Below, in pieces: positions 23,170 through 32,710 of a DNA stretch of 33,543 nt; the stretch's first letter is position 1, and each line of letters starts with the position of its first letter. Location: positions 1 through 33,543 of the forward strand of contig DATMFW010000002.1 in NCBI GenBank assembly GCA_035556655.1, given 5' to 3'. This DNA is from JBDSKH01 sp035556655 (GTDB lineage Bacteria; Actinomycetota; Actinomycetes; Actinomycetales; Microbacteriaceae). The notes under the pieces were generated by a model. That model had not been told where the DNA came from, searched no databases, and was given only the letters and a program-made list of their open reading frames with translations. The position numbers and the translations under genes were made by a program.

Positions 23170-23175
23170 TAGACT
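23170..23175 (+). promoter_or_regulatory. -10 box TAGACT of the phosphatase-ccs operon, leaderless type
   Basis: TAGACT, 6 nt, GTG 23182. The 15-bp element ends 6 bp upstream. This promoter probably drives the five overlapping genes that follow. Confidence 0.6.
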
Positions 23176-23181
23176 TCTGGG

Positions 23182-23814
23182 GTGCCCGCCGACCTCATCC
23201 ACCTCGTGCGCCACGGCGAGGTGCACAACCCCACCGGCGTGCTCTACGGACGCATCGAGGGCTTCCACCTGAGCGAGCGCGGGCACGCCATGGCGCTGGC
23301 CGCCGCGCAGTCGATGGACGGCCGGCCGATCACCCGGCTCGTGGCCAGTCCCTTGCAGCGCACACAAGAGAGCGCGACCCCGTGGTCGCCGTTGTTCGGC
23401 GTGCGCATCGAGAACGACGACCGGCTCATCGAACCGCCCAACGTTTTCGAGGGGTACAACATCCGCCGCGAGCTCCGGCGCCGGCCGTGGAAGCTGCGTC
23501 ACCTCGTCAACCCCGCGCTTCCGTCGTGGGGCGAGCCGTTCACCTCGATCCGCGACCGGATGATGGCGGCGCTCACCGACATCCAGGAGACGACCGCCGG
23601 GGGCGAGGCGGTGATCGTCAGCCACCAGCTGCCGATCTGGATGGTCGCGCGCACCGTGCAGGGCAAGCCGCTCGCCACCGACCCCCGCCGCCGGCGCTGC
23701 TCGCTGTCGAGCATCACGACGGTGCGCAGGGAGGGCGCCGGGTTCGTCGAGGTGGACTACCAGGAGCCGGCGCGAGACCTGCTGGCCGAGTCGATCGACC
23801 TGGGAGCGGTGTGA
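23182..23814 (+). CDS. Histidine phosphatase family protein
   Basis: 210-residue phosphatase with the phosphoglycerate-mutase fold. The catalytic RHGE is at 10-13 (His11 is the phospho-acceptor), and the second His lies in IVSHQLPIWM near 154. It leads the cytochrome c maturation operon: its stop overlaps the thioredoxin gene as GTGA. The same order (phosphatase, thioredoxin, CcdA, ResB, CcsA) occurs in Mycobacterium tuberculosis Rv0525-Rv0529, suggesting a conserved though unexplained link. The substrate is unknown; a glycolytic mutase role is unlikely given the context. Confidence 0.92.
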   Translation: MPADLIHLVRHGEVHNPTGVLYGRIEGFHLSERGHAMALAAAQSMDGRPITRLVASPLQRTQESATPWSPLFGVRIENDDRLIEPPNVFEGYNIRRELRRRPWKLRHLVNPALPSWGEPFTSIRDRMMAALTDIQETTAGGEAVIVSHQLPIWMVARTVQGKPLATDPRRRRCSLSSITTVRREGAGFVEVDYQEPARDLLAESIDLGAV

Positions 23815-24395
23815 AGACGATCGTGGTCGCGATGGCGCTCGCCCTGGCGCTGGCCGGTTGCACGAGCGGGGGAGGGGTCGCCGAGGACTACAACGGTTCC
23901 GGCGACGGCGACTACACCTCCGGCGACGGCACCACGCAGTTCTACGCGGCGGCGAACCGCGGCGAACCGATCGAGTTCGAGGGCGCGACCGCGGGCGGCG
24001 ACCGGGTGTCGAGCGGGGACTTCGCCGGGCAGATCCTGCTGGTGAACTTCTGGTACGCCTCGTGCGGACCCTGCCGCACCGAGGCCGACGACCTCAACGG
24101 CCTGTTCGATGAGTACGCCGGCCAGGGGGTCGCCTTCCTCGGGGTCAACATCCGCGACGACGCGGCGCAGGCGCTCAGCTTCGAGAAGAAGTACGAGGTC
24201 GAGTACGACTCGATCCTGGATGTCTCGGATGCGGCGGTCACGCTCGCGTTCGCCCGCCCGGCGCCCCCGAGCACCACCCCGACGACCTTCCTGCTCGACC
24301 GTGAGGGCCGCGTCGCCGCACGGTTCACCAGTGCCATCGACCCGCGGGTCGATGTCGTCGCGTCGATGATCGACGAGTTGCTGGCCGAAGAATGA
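23811..24395 (+). CDS. TlpA/ResA-type thioredoxin lipoprotein
   Basis: Exported lipid-anchored thiol reductase for cytochrome c assembly: it keeps the CXXCH cysteines of apocytochrome c reduced for haem attachment. 194 residues from GTG 23811. The signal peptide ends in lipobox LAGC with acylated Cys17, followed by a Gly/Asp-rich linker. The thioredoxin domain (about 55-190) has the redox pair in SCGPC at Cys85 and Cys88 and cis-Pro in TTPTTFLLD. It overlaps the genes before and after by 4 bp each. Electrons come from CcdA, encoded next. Confidence 0.93.
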   Translation: MKTIVVAMALALALAGCTSGGGVAEDYNGSGDGDYTSGDGTTQFYAAANRGEPIEFEGATAGGDRVSSGDFAGQILLVNFWYASCGPCRTEADDLNGLFDEYAGQGVAFLGVNIRDDAAQALSFEKKYEVEYDSILDVSDAAVTLAFARPAPPSTTPTTFLLDREGRVAARFTSAIDPRVDVVASMIDELLAEE

Positions 24396-25103
24396 GCCCC
24401 GGCGAGGTCCTCGTCAGCGGCGGACTCTGGCTCGCGCTGCCGATCGCGCTGGCGGCCGGGCTGCTGAGCTTCCTGTCGCCGTGCGTCCTGCCGCTGGTGC
24501 CGGGCTACCTCGGGTACGTCAGCGGGGTGGCGAGCGGCGCCGAACGCCGGCGCAGCCGCATGGTGGCCGGCGCCGCGCTCTTCATCGCCGGGTTCAGCGT
24601 CGTCTTCCTGCTGCTGTTCCTGCTCGCGGGAACCGTCGGGGTGTTCTTCGTGCAGTATCGCGACCTGCTGCTGCGCATCGGCGGAGTCGTGATCATCGTG
24701 CTCGGGCTGGTGTTCATCGGGCAGGTGACGGTTCTGCAGCGCACCCTCAAGCCGGCCTGGCAGCCGCGCACCGGGCTGCTCGGGGCCCCGCTGCTCGGCG
24801 TCGTGTTCGCGATCGGCTGGACCCCGTGCGTCGGGCCGACCCTCGCCGCCGTGAGCTTCCTCGCGATCGACGGCGGCGATCCCGGCCGCGCGCTGCTCAT
24901 CGGGCTGTTCTACTGCGTGGGGCTCGGGCTGCCGTTCCTGCTGGTCGCGCTCGGGTTCGGCTGGGTCGGGGGCTCGATCGCGTGGGTCAAGCGCCACATC
25001 CGGGCCGTGAACATCGCCGGCGGTGTGCTGCTCGTCGTCATCGGTGTGCTCATGGTCAGCGGAGCCTGGACCTGGCTCATGTCGAGCATCGGGGCGGTGA
25101 TCA

Positions 25104-25126
<23 letters not shown>
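24392..25126 (+). CDS. ccdA: Cytochrome c biogenesis thiol transporter CcdA
   Basis: Six-helix membrane protein (244 residues) carrying reducing equivalents from cytoplasmic thioredoxin to the outside. The two active cysteines are in LSPCVLPLVPGYLGY (about residue 31) and GWTPCVGPT (about 147), each followed by a conserved Pro. ATGA overlap couples it to the TlpA gene, and the ResB gene starts 23 bp before its stop. No extra soluble DsbD domains are present. Confidence 0.95.
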
Positions 25127-26710
<1,584 letters not shown>

Positions 26711-26714
<4 letters not shown>

Positions 26715-27598
26715 CCGAGACCCTCGCCGCCTACTCGCTGGTCGCGATCTACTCGGCCATCGCCGTGTACGCGCTCGCCTTCATCGCCTTCGTGCTCGAC
26801 CTCGGCAAGCGCACCGCCGACGCGCAGGCCGGCGAGGGCACGGCCGGCGCGAGCCGGTTCCAGCGGGTCGCGTTCGCGCTGACGATCCTCGGCTGGATCA
26901 TCCACGTCGCCTCGATCGTGCTGCGCGGCATCGCCGCGGGACACGTGCCGTGGTCGAACATGTTCGAGTTCGCCTGCATGGGCACCGCGCTGACCATCGC
27001 GGTGTTCCTCGCCGTGCAGCTCTGGCGCGACGTGCGCTTCCTCGGCTCGTTCATCCTGGGCCTCGTGGTGTTGCTGCTCGGGCTCTCGGCCGTCAACTTC
27101 TATGTGCCGATCACCCCGCTGCCGCCGGCCCTGCAGTCGGCGTGGCTCGTCATCCACGTCTTCGTCGCCACGCTGGCGACCGGGTTCTTCGCCGTCGGCG
27201 GGGGTCTGTCGATCGCGCAACTGCTGCAGTCCAGGCGCGAAGCCGGGGGGCTGCAGAAGCTGCGGTTCCTGCGGTCGTTCCCGGCATCCGACAAGCTGGA
27301 GGCGATCGCCAACCGCGTCATCATCGTCGGGTTCGCGCTCTGGACCTTCACCCTCATCGCCGGAGCGATCTGGGCCGAGCGCGCGTGGGGCCGCTACTGG
27401 GGCTGGGACACCAAAGAGGTCTGGACGTTCATCGTCTGGGTGGTGTTCGCCGGGTACATCCACGCGCGGGCGACCCGCGGCTGGCGCGGCAACCCGTCGG
27501 CGTGGCTGGCCATCGTGGGGTTCGCCGCTGTGCTGTTCAACTTCACCGTGGTGAACCTGTTCTTCAGCGGCTGGCACGCCTACTCGGGGCTCAAGTAG
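26711..27598 (+). CDS. ccsB: System II cytochrome c haem-handling protein CcsB/CcsA
   Basis: Haem-binding partner of ResB; presents haem for attachment to apocytochrome c. 295 residues with about eight helices and the signature tryptophan-rich segment WGRYWGWDTKEVWTF at about 226-240, facing outward. His-containing segments WIIHVASIV, WLVIHVFVA and GWHAYSG are candidate haem ligands. Last gene of the operon; its end overlaps the convergent menC by 19 bp. Confidence 0.95.
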
Positions 27599-28563
27599 CC
27601 GAAGCTCCGGGTCAGGCGCTCCCGCCACCACGCGGCGCGCTCCGGCGGTGCGGCGTAGCGCTCGAGCAGATCCTCGTCGGGCTCCACCCTGCCGACCCGG
27701 ATGGCGCCGTCGCGGGGCAGCAAGGGCTCTGAGGTGACGTCGGCGGCGAGCAGCGCCGCCGTGCCGAGCCCGCAGTCGAAGTCGAGTTCGGGCAGCGCCG
27801 CCGCGAGCGCGGCACCCATCGCGAGACCCACCGACGTGTCGAGAGCACTCGAGACCACGACGGGCAGCCCGGCCTCGTTCGCGATCCGCAGCGCCGCGGC
27901 GACCCCGCCGAGCGGCTGCGCCTTCAGCACCAGCAGATCGGCGGCCCCCGCCCGAGCCACCTCGAGCGGATCGGACGCCTTCCGCACGCTCTCGTCGGCC
28001 GCGACCGGCAGGTCCCAGTCGTGCAGCCGCGCTCGCAGTTCGGCGAGTTCGGGCACCGTCGCACAGGGCTGTTCGAGGTACTCCAGGTCGAAGGGGGCGA
28101 GCTCATGCGCGGCCCGTTCGGCCTCGTCGACGTTCCAGGCGCCGTTCGCATCGATCCGGATGCGTCCCTCCGCCCCCAGGAACGCCCGCGTCGCGCGCAC
28201 CCGGGCCACATCATCCGCCAGCCTCTGCCCGCGCTCGGCGACCTTCACCTTGACGGTGCGCGCGCCGGGGAACCTCGCGAGCACCTCGTCGACCCGCTCG
28301 GGCCCGACGGCCGGCAGCGTCGCATTGACGGGGATGCTCTCCCGCAGCGCGGGCGGAGCCGGGTGCCAGCCGTAGGAGATGGCGCCGGCCAGCCAGGTCG
28401 CGGCCTCCGCATCCGGGTATTCGGGGAACGGCGAGAACTCGCTCCAGCCCTCCGGGCCGCGCAGCAGCATCGCCTCGCGGGTGTCGATGCCGCGGAACCT
28501 CGTCGCCAGCGGCAGAGCGACCAGGCGGGCGCCGTCCAGGAGTTCCGCGAGCGTCGGCGCCAT
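27580..28563 (-). CDS. menC: o-Succinylbenzoate synthase
   Basis: Menaquinone synthesis enzyme dehydrating SHCHC to o-succinylbenzoate; enolase superfamily. 327 residues. Catalytic KxK is Lys105/Lys107 in TVKVKVAE, metal ligands are Asp138 (RIDANGAW), Glu164 (LEQPC) and Asp190 (AADES), and the opposing lysine is Lys214 in LVLKAQPLGG. It is on the opposite strand from the other men genes and overlaps ccsB by 19 bp at its 3' end. A CACACT six bases before the ATG is a weak leaderless-type -10. Confidence 0.95.
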   Translation of the reverse strand: MAPTLAELLDGARLVALPLATRFRGIDTREAMLLRGPEGWSEFSPFPEYPDAEAATWLAGAISYGWHPAPPALRESIPVNATLPAVGPERVDEVLARFPGARTVKVKVAERGQRLADDVARVRATRAFLGAEGRIRIDANGAWNVDEAERAAHELAPFDLEYLEQPCATVPELAELRARLHDWDLPVAADESVRKASDPLEVARAGAADLLVLKAQPLGGVAAALRIANEAGLPVVVSSALDTSVGLAMGAALAAALPELDFDCGLGTAALLAADVTSEPLLPRDGAIRVGRVEPDEDLLERYAAPPERAAWWRERLTRSFGYLSPE

Positions 28564-28585
28564 GGTCTCAGTGTGACAGCCGCGC

Positions 28586-28591
28586 TACCCT
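28586..28591 (+). promoter_or_regulatory. -10 box TACCCT before the small membrane-protein genes
   Basis: TACCCT is followed after 6 nt by GTG 28598, a leaderless-type promoter likely to drive both small genes and menB, which all overlap by 4 bp. Confidence 0.5.
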
Positions 28592-28597
28592 GGGCGC

Positions 28598-29017
28598 GTG
28601 AGCTACCTGCCGCAGCAGGGCCAGAACCAGCGCCCCGCTGACCCCCGTGCCTACCAGCCGCGCACCATCACGCCGCAGGTCCGCGTCGAGACCATGCACC
28701 AGGCGCCGACGCTCGGGCAGTACTTCCGGTCCGACACGCGCGGGGTGCCGGGGGCGAAGAAGCAACGCTGGGCCGGACTCATCGCGTTCTGGCTGGGGAT
28801 GGCCTCGATTCCGACGCTCTTCATTCTGGGGGCCGCGTTCGAGCAGCCGACGTTCTATTACGTCGCGCTGGCGTTCAGCGCGCTCGCCGGATTCTTCGGC
28901 CTCGTCGCCCTGATCGCCGGCATCGGGCGGGTGCTCGGGTTCTTCGGCATCGTGTTCGCCCTGATCGGCAACGTCTACGTGATCAGCTGGCTCGACACGG
29001 TCGTCAACCCGCAGTGA
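28598..29017 (+). CDS. Small membrane protein, unknown function
   Basis: 139 residues: a Gln/Pro/Arg-rich soluble N-terminus (about 1-60, SYLPQQGQNQRPADPRAYQP) and three or four hydrophobic helices near 63-80, 85-107 and 110-132. No motif was recognised. It begins the unit that contains menB; its stop overlaps the next start as GTGA. Position suggests cotranscription with menaquinone genes, not a known enzymatic step. Confidence 0.8.
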   Translation: MSYLPQQGQNQRPADPRAYQPRTITPQVRVETMHQAPTLGQYFRSDTRGVPGAKKQRWAGLIAFWLGMASIPTLFILGAAFEQPTFYYVALAFSALAGFFGLVALIAGIGRVLGFFGIVFALIGNVYVISWLDTVVNPQ

Positions 29018-29310
29018 CGGCGGTGCCCGCGCCGCGCTGGCCGGGAGTGCTGGCCGCCGTGCTCGGACTGCTCACCGCCGCCGGTCTCATCAGCGGCATC
29101 GTGCTCGCCACCAGCGGCCTGTTCGAGCTCGCGACCTGGGTCGCCTGGGCCACCACCGGGGTCTCGGCCGCCGCCGTGCTGCTCGGTCTCGGTGCACTCA
29201 TCGGGCGCCTCGGCCGCGGGTGGGCGGCCATCGGCGTGCTGCTCGGGGTGATCGCCAACCCGCTCCTGCTCGTGCACGGCCTCGGCTGGATCGGCAGACT
29301 GGGGGCATGA
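29014..29310 (+). CDS. Small membrane protein, unknown function
   Basis: 98 residues with three hydrophobic helices (about 8-33, 37-60 and 68-90) rich in Gly, Ala and Leu; nothing else recognisable. GTG start overlaps the previous stop, and its own stop overlaps the menB start (ATGA), so translation of menB is probably coupled to it. Confidence 0.78.
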   Translation: MTAVPAPRWPGVLAAVLGLLTAAGLISGIVLATSGLFELATWVAWATTGVSAAAVLLGLGALIGRLGRGWAAIGVLLGVIANPLLLVHGLGWIGRLGA

Positions 29311-30206
29311 CCTCCGAGCTGTTCGACGCATCCGCCTGGGCCGTGGTGCCCGGATTCGACGGGCTCACCGACATCACCTACCACCATCACGTCGACGGCG
29401 GCATCGCCCGGGTCGCGTTCGACCGGCCCGAGGTGCGCAACGCCTTCCGGCCGCACACCGTCGACGAACTGGCCGCCGCGCTCGATCACGCACGGCAGGA
29501 CGCCACGATCGGCGTCGTGCTGCTCACCGGCAACGGGCCCTCGCCGAAGGACGGCGGCTGGGCGTTCTGCTCCGGCGGGGATCAGCGGGTGCGGGGGAAG
29601 GACGGGTACCGGTACGCGGATCTCGATACGCCGCCGGCTACTCGATCGGCGAATGGGCGCCTGCACATCCTCGAGGTCCAGCGCCTCATCCGCTTCATGC
29701 CCAAAGTGGTCATCGCCGTCGTCCCCGGGTGGGCGGCAGGCGGGGGGCACTCGCTGCACGTGGTCTGCGATCTCACCATCGCATCCGCCGAGCACGGGCG
29801 GTTCAAGCAGACCGACGCCGACGTCGGCTCGTTCGACGCCGGCTACGGCAGCGCCTACTTCGCCCGCCAGGTGGGCCAGAAGTTCGCGCGCGAGGTGTTC
29901 TTCCTCGCCCAGGAGTACGACGCGCAGCGCGCTCTCGAGATGGGCGCGGTCAACGCCGTCGTCCCGCACGCCGAACTCGAGACGACGGCGATCGCCTGGG
30001 GGCGCACGATCCTCGGCAAGAGCCCGACCGCGATCCGCATGCTGAAGTTCGCGATGAACGCCGTCGACGACGGGCTCGTCGGCCAGCAGGTGTTCGCCGG
30101 CGAAGCCACCCGCCTCGCCTACGGCACCGACGAGGCCGCCGAGGGCCGCGACGCCTTCCTCGGCAAACGCGACCCCGACTGGGCCCCGTACCCCTGGCAG
30201 TTCTGA
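29307..30206 (+). CDS. menB: 1,4-Dihydroxy-2-naphthoyl-CoA synthase
   Basis: Crotonase-fold enzyme closing the second ring of menaquinone. 299 residues from ATG 29307. Characteristic segments: FCSGGDQRVRGKDGYRY, RLIRFMPKVVIAVVPGWAAG, HSLHVVCDLTIAS, TDADVGSFDAGYGSAYFARQ, and C-terminal EAAEGRDAFLGKRDPDW. Residues about 105-114 (LDTPPATRSA) are translated from a REP-like palindrome and differ from the acidic/Thr-rich sequence at this point in M. tuberculosis MenB, though the loop length is nearly the same. It is a surface or active-site-lid region, so function is probably kept. Confidence 0.96.
   Translation: MTSELFDASAWAVVPGFDGLTDITYHHHVDGGIARVAFDRPEVRNAFRPHTVDELAAALDHARQDATIGVVLLTGNGPSPKDGGWAFCSGGDQRVRGKDGYRYADLDTPPATRSANGRLHILEVQRLIRFMPKVVIAVVPGWAAGGGHSLHVVCDLTIASAEHGRFKQTDADVGSFDAGYGSAYFARQVGQKFAREVFFLAQEYDAQRALEMGAVNAVVPHAELETTAIAWGRTILGKSPTAIRMLKFAMNAVDDGLVGQQVFAGEATRLAYGTDEAAEGRDAFLGKRDPDWAPYPWQF
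29619..29647. repeat. REP-like palindrome inside menB
   Basis: GATCTCGATACGCCG followed by CCGGCTACTCGATC. In reverse it reads TCGAGTAGCCGGCGGCGTAT then CGAGA, the same design as the element at 9898-9935 with a shortened core. It is read in frame as part of menB. Confidence 0.65.
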
Positions 30207-30214
30207 TGCGCTCT

Positions 30215-30275
30215 CGATCGTGGACGCGATTGACCTGGTCGCGGGGTCCGCGGTCGCCAATCGCGTCCGCGATCG
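30215..30275 (+). promoter_or_regulatory. Long hairpin between menB and menE, ending at the menE ribosome binding site
   Basis: CGATCGTGGACGCGATTG (30215-30232) pairs with CAATCGCGTCCGCGATCG (30258-30275) at 17 of 18 positions. Inside the loop CGCGG (30240-30244) pairs with CCGCG (30248-30252). The right arm ends on the first G of GGAGGG (30275-30280), the menE ribosome binding site. No U-run follows, so it looks more like a translational or processing element than a terminator. Confidence 0.7.
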
Positions 30276-30285
30276 GAGGGTCAGG

Positions 30286-31386
30286 GTGACGCGCACGGTG
30301 CGGGTCGGCGGACCCGGGACGGACATGCTCGCGGCGCTGCGGGACGCGCTCGCCGGAGGCCCGGCACTGTTCGTCTCGGCGGACCCCCGCGCACGGCCCC
30401 CGGAGCGCGTCGAACAACGGGTCGCGCTCGTCGTCGAGACCAGCGGATCGACCGGACGACCCAAGCGCGTCATGCTCGCTGCGGATGCTCTGCTCGCGGG
30501 TGCGGCGGCGAGCGAGTCGGCGCTCGGCGGCCCGGGACAATGGGTGCTGGCGCTGCCCACCCACTACATCGCCGGGCTCAACGTGCTCGCGCGGTCGATC
30601 TCGGCCGGCATCGACCCGGTCCCGGTCGCGGGCGACCATTTCACCGCCGCCGGGTTCGTCGAGGCGGCCGCCCGGCTCAGCATCCCCGAGCGCTACACCG
30701 CGCTGGTTCCGGCGCAACTGGCCACCCTGCTCGAGGACCCCGCCGCCGTCGAGGCGCTGCGCGGCTTCCGCGCCGTGCTGATCGGCGGCCAGGCCGCGCC
30801 CCCGGCGCTGCGGAAGCGCGCCTCGGATGCCGGGGTGCGCATCGTGCGCAGCTACGGCTCCAGCGAGACCAGCGGCGGCTGCGTCTACGACGGCTCCCCG
30901 ATCGGGCAGACCACCGTGCGCATCGTCGACGGAGAGGTGTGGCTGCACGGACCCACCCTCGCCATCGGCTATCTCGACGATGCCGAGCTGACCGCGCGGC
31001 GCTTCCGCGACCTCGACGGCTTGCGCTGGTTCGCCACCGGCGACGCCGGCGAGTGGGACGGCGAACTGCTGCGGGTCACCGGCCGGCTCGACGACGTGCT
31101 CATCTCCGGCGGCGTCAAGGTCTCCCCCGCCGCCGTCGAACGCGTGCTGCACGACCAGCCCGGCTTCGAGGATGCGGTGGTCGTCGCCGCGGACGACGCG
31201 CGCTGGGGGCAGATCCCCGTCGCGTTCACCACCGGAACCGGAGACGCCCCGGCGGCGATCGAGGCCGTGGGCGACCGGCTGGGGGCGCCTGCGCGACCCG
31301 GCCGCGTCATCCGGCTGGACTCCTTGCCGCTGTTGCCCAGCGGCAAGGTCGACCGGCTCGCGCTCAGCCGCCTCGCCGCCGAATAG
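30286..31386 (+). CDS. menE: o-Succinylbenzoate-CoA ligase
   Basis: Acyl-CoA synthetase activating o-succinylbenzoate for ring closure by MenB. 366 residues, short for the ANL superfamily but normal for actinobacterial MenE. The P-loop TSGSTGRPKRV is near 52, the adenylate motif SYGSSETSGG near 190, and the C-terminal hinge and catalytic lysine SGKVDRLAL close to the end. GTG 30286 is chosen because GGAGGG stands five bases upstream; an in-frame GTG at 30220 would place start codons inside the long hairpin and lacks a ribosome binding site. The stop TAG forms the -10 box of menA. Confidence 0.93.
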   Translation: MTRTVRVGGPGTDMLAALRDALAGGPALFVSADPRARPPERVEQRVALVVETSGSTGRPKRVMLAADALLAGAAASESALGGPGQWVLALPTHYIAGLNVLARSISAGIDPVPVAGDHFTAAGFVEAAARLSIPERYTALVPAQLATLLEDPAAVEALRGFRAVLIGGQAAPPALRKRASDAGVRIVRSYGSSETSGGCVYDGSPIGQTTVRIVDGEVWLHGPTLAIGYLDDAELTARRFRDLDGLRWFATGDAGEWDGELLRVTGRLDDVLISGGVKVSPAAVERVLHDQPGFEDAVVVAADDARWGQIPVAFTTGTGDAPAAIEAVGDRLGAPARPGRVIRLDSLPLLPSGKVDRLALSRLAAE

Positions 31387-31389
31387 GAT
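31384..31389 (+). promoter_or_regulatory. -10 box TAGGAT formed from the menE stop codon
   Basis: TAG (31384-31386) of menE continues as TAGGAT; 6 nt later is GTG 31396 of menA. Identical layout to 18920 and 19481. Confidence 0.5.
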
Positions 31390-31395
31390 CGCTGC

Positions 31396-32421
31396 GTGGC
31401 GAAGCAGCAGAGGATCGACCCCCGGCTCATCGAGCGCAACCAGGCGAAGCGCAAGGCCGCCGCGGCATCGAAGCCGCGCGGCAAGAGCGGACGCCCCGGG
31501 GGGCGCCCCACCGAGCAGGTCAAGCCGGCGACCCTCGGCACCTGGATCTCGGGGGCACGGCCGCAGACCCTCGCGCTCGCCGTGGCGCCCGTCGCGCTGG
31601 GAACCGGCGCCGCATCCCTGCTCACCGAGAACTGGTACGACCACTGGGTCCGCGCCCTGCTGGCGCTCGCCGTCGCGCTCGCCCTGCAGATCGGCGTGAA
31701 CTACGCCAACGACTACTCGGACGGGGTGCGCGGCACCGACCGCAACCGGGTCGGGCCGCAGCGGCTCGTCGGCTCGGGCCGGGCCAAGCCGCGCCACGTC
31801 CTCATCGTCGCCCTGGTGTTCTTCGCGCTCGCCGCCGCGGCCGGCGCGACCCTCATCGTGCTCAGCCAGCAGTGGTGGCTCTTCGCCGGCGGCGTGCTGG
31901 CGCTCGCCGCCGCGTGGTTCTACACCGGCGGACCCAAGCCCTACGGTTACCTCGGGTTCGGGGAGCTCGTGGTGTTCCTGTTCTTCGGCGCCGTCCCCGT
32001 CGCCGGCACCATGTTCACCCAGGTCGGCACCGTCAACATCGAGGCCTGGGTCGGCGGGGCCGCGCTCGGAGCCCTCGCCGCCGCCGTGCTGGTGGTCAAC
32101 AACCTGCGCGACCGCGAACGCGACGCCGCCTCCGGCAAGCGCACGCTCGCCGTGCTGATGGGGCCGCTCGGCACGCGGATCCTCTACATGGTGCTGATGG
32201 TGCTGCCGTTCATCGCCCTCGGGTTCTTCATCGTGTTCTACGACTACACGGTGTGGGTGTTCTTCACCGCGCTCGCGGCCCTTCCGGCGATGCTCATCGT
32301 GGCCACCGCGAAGACCGCACGCGAGTACGTGCTGGCGATGCAGCTCACGCTGCTCACCGCGTTCGGATTCGGCGTCGGTATGGGCCTCGTGCTCGCCTTC
32401 GGCGGGATCCTCTGGATCTAG
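31396..32421 (+). CDS. menA: 1,4-Dihydroxy-2-naphthoate polyprenyltransferase
   Basis: UbiA-family membrane enzyme attaching the isoprenoid tail to dihydroxynaphthoate to give demethylmenaquinone. 341 residues. An unusually basic, soluble N-terminal extension of about 50 residues (KQQRIDPRLIERNQAKRKAA) precedes the eight or nine helices. The first Asp-rich motif is NYANDYSDGVRGTD at about 103-116, the second NNLRDRERDAASGKRT near 235. GTG start is leaderless-type, 9 bp after menE. Confidence 0.95.
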   Translation: MAKQQRIDPRLIERNQAKRKAAAASKPRGKSGRPGGRPTEQVKPATLGTWISGARPQTLALAVAPVALGTGAASLLTENWYDHWVRALLALAVALALQIGVNYANDYSDGVRGTDRNRVGPQRLVGSGRAKPRHVLIVALVFFALAAAAGATLIVLSQQWWLFAGGVLALAAAWFYTGGPKPYGYLGFGELVVFLFFGAVPVAGTMFTQVGTVNIEAWVGGAALGALAAAVLVVNNLRDRERDAASGKRTLAVLMGPLGTRILYMVLMVLPFIALGFFIVFYDYTVWVFFTALAALPAMLIVATAKTAREYVLAMQLTLLTAFGFGVGMGLVLAFGGILWI

Positions 32422-32427
32422 CCCGGG

Positions 32428-32667
32428 TCAGTCCGCCGCGTCCTCGGCGTCCTCGTCGGTGCCCGCCGGCGTCGCCGCCCGCGAAGCCGCCAGTTCGGCC
32501 GCGACCCGCTCCCGCAGACCGCGGAAGAAGATGTACGCCAGGCAGAACCCGATCGCCGCGGCCAGCAGGGCGGCGGCCCACCAGGGCAGGCCGACCAGGT
32601 ACAGCACGGCGAACGCGACGGCGAACAGGCCGAGGCGGACCAGGGTGTAGGCGATCCAGGGGCGCAT
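32428..32667 (-). CDS. Small DUF4229-like membrane protein
   Basis: 79 residues on the minus strand: two helices (about 4-25 and 29-50), then a charged Ala/Glu-rich tail ending TDEDAEDAAD. Length and layout match small actinobacterial DUF4229 proteins encoded beside menA. ATG 32667 has TAGACT seven bases upstream. Convergent with menA (6 bp gap) and divergent from the next gene. The function is unknown. Confidence 0.82.
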   Translation of the reverse strand: MRPWIAYTLVRLGLFAVAFAVLYLVGLPWWAAALLAAAIGFCLAYIFFRGLRERVAAELAASRAATPAGTDEDAEDAAD

Positions 32668-32674
32668 CGGTTCG

Positions 32675-32703
32675 AGTCTACGTCCGGCGCCGACGGCTAG
32701 AAT
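32675..32703. promoter_or_regulatory. Divergent leaderless promoters of the DUF4229-like and PLDc_N genes
   Basis: Minus strand TAGACT (32680-32675), 7 nt, ATG 32667. Plus strand TAGAAT (32698-32703), 7 nt, ATG 32711. The boxes are 17 bp apart and do not overlap, unlike the other divergent pairs. Confidence 0.55.
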
Positions 32704-32710
32704 CGGGGCC

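Noticed and set aside
23157..23810. TlpA frame extended upstream of 23811
   Set aside because: The upstream part is the out-of-frame shadow of the histidine phosphatase; the signal peptide and lipobox start right at GTG 23811.
30220..30285. Longer menE from GTG 30220
   Set aside because: No ribosome binding site, start inside the hairpin arm, and the extra residues do not look like MenE; GTG 30286 has GGAGGG at ideal distance.
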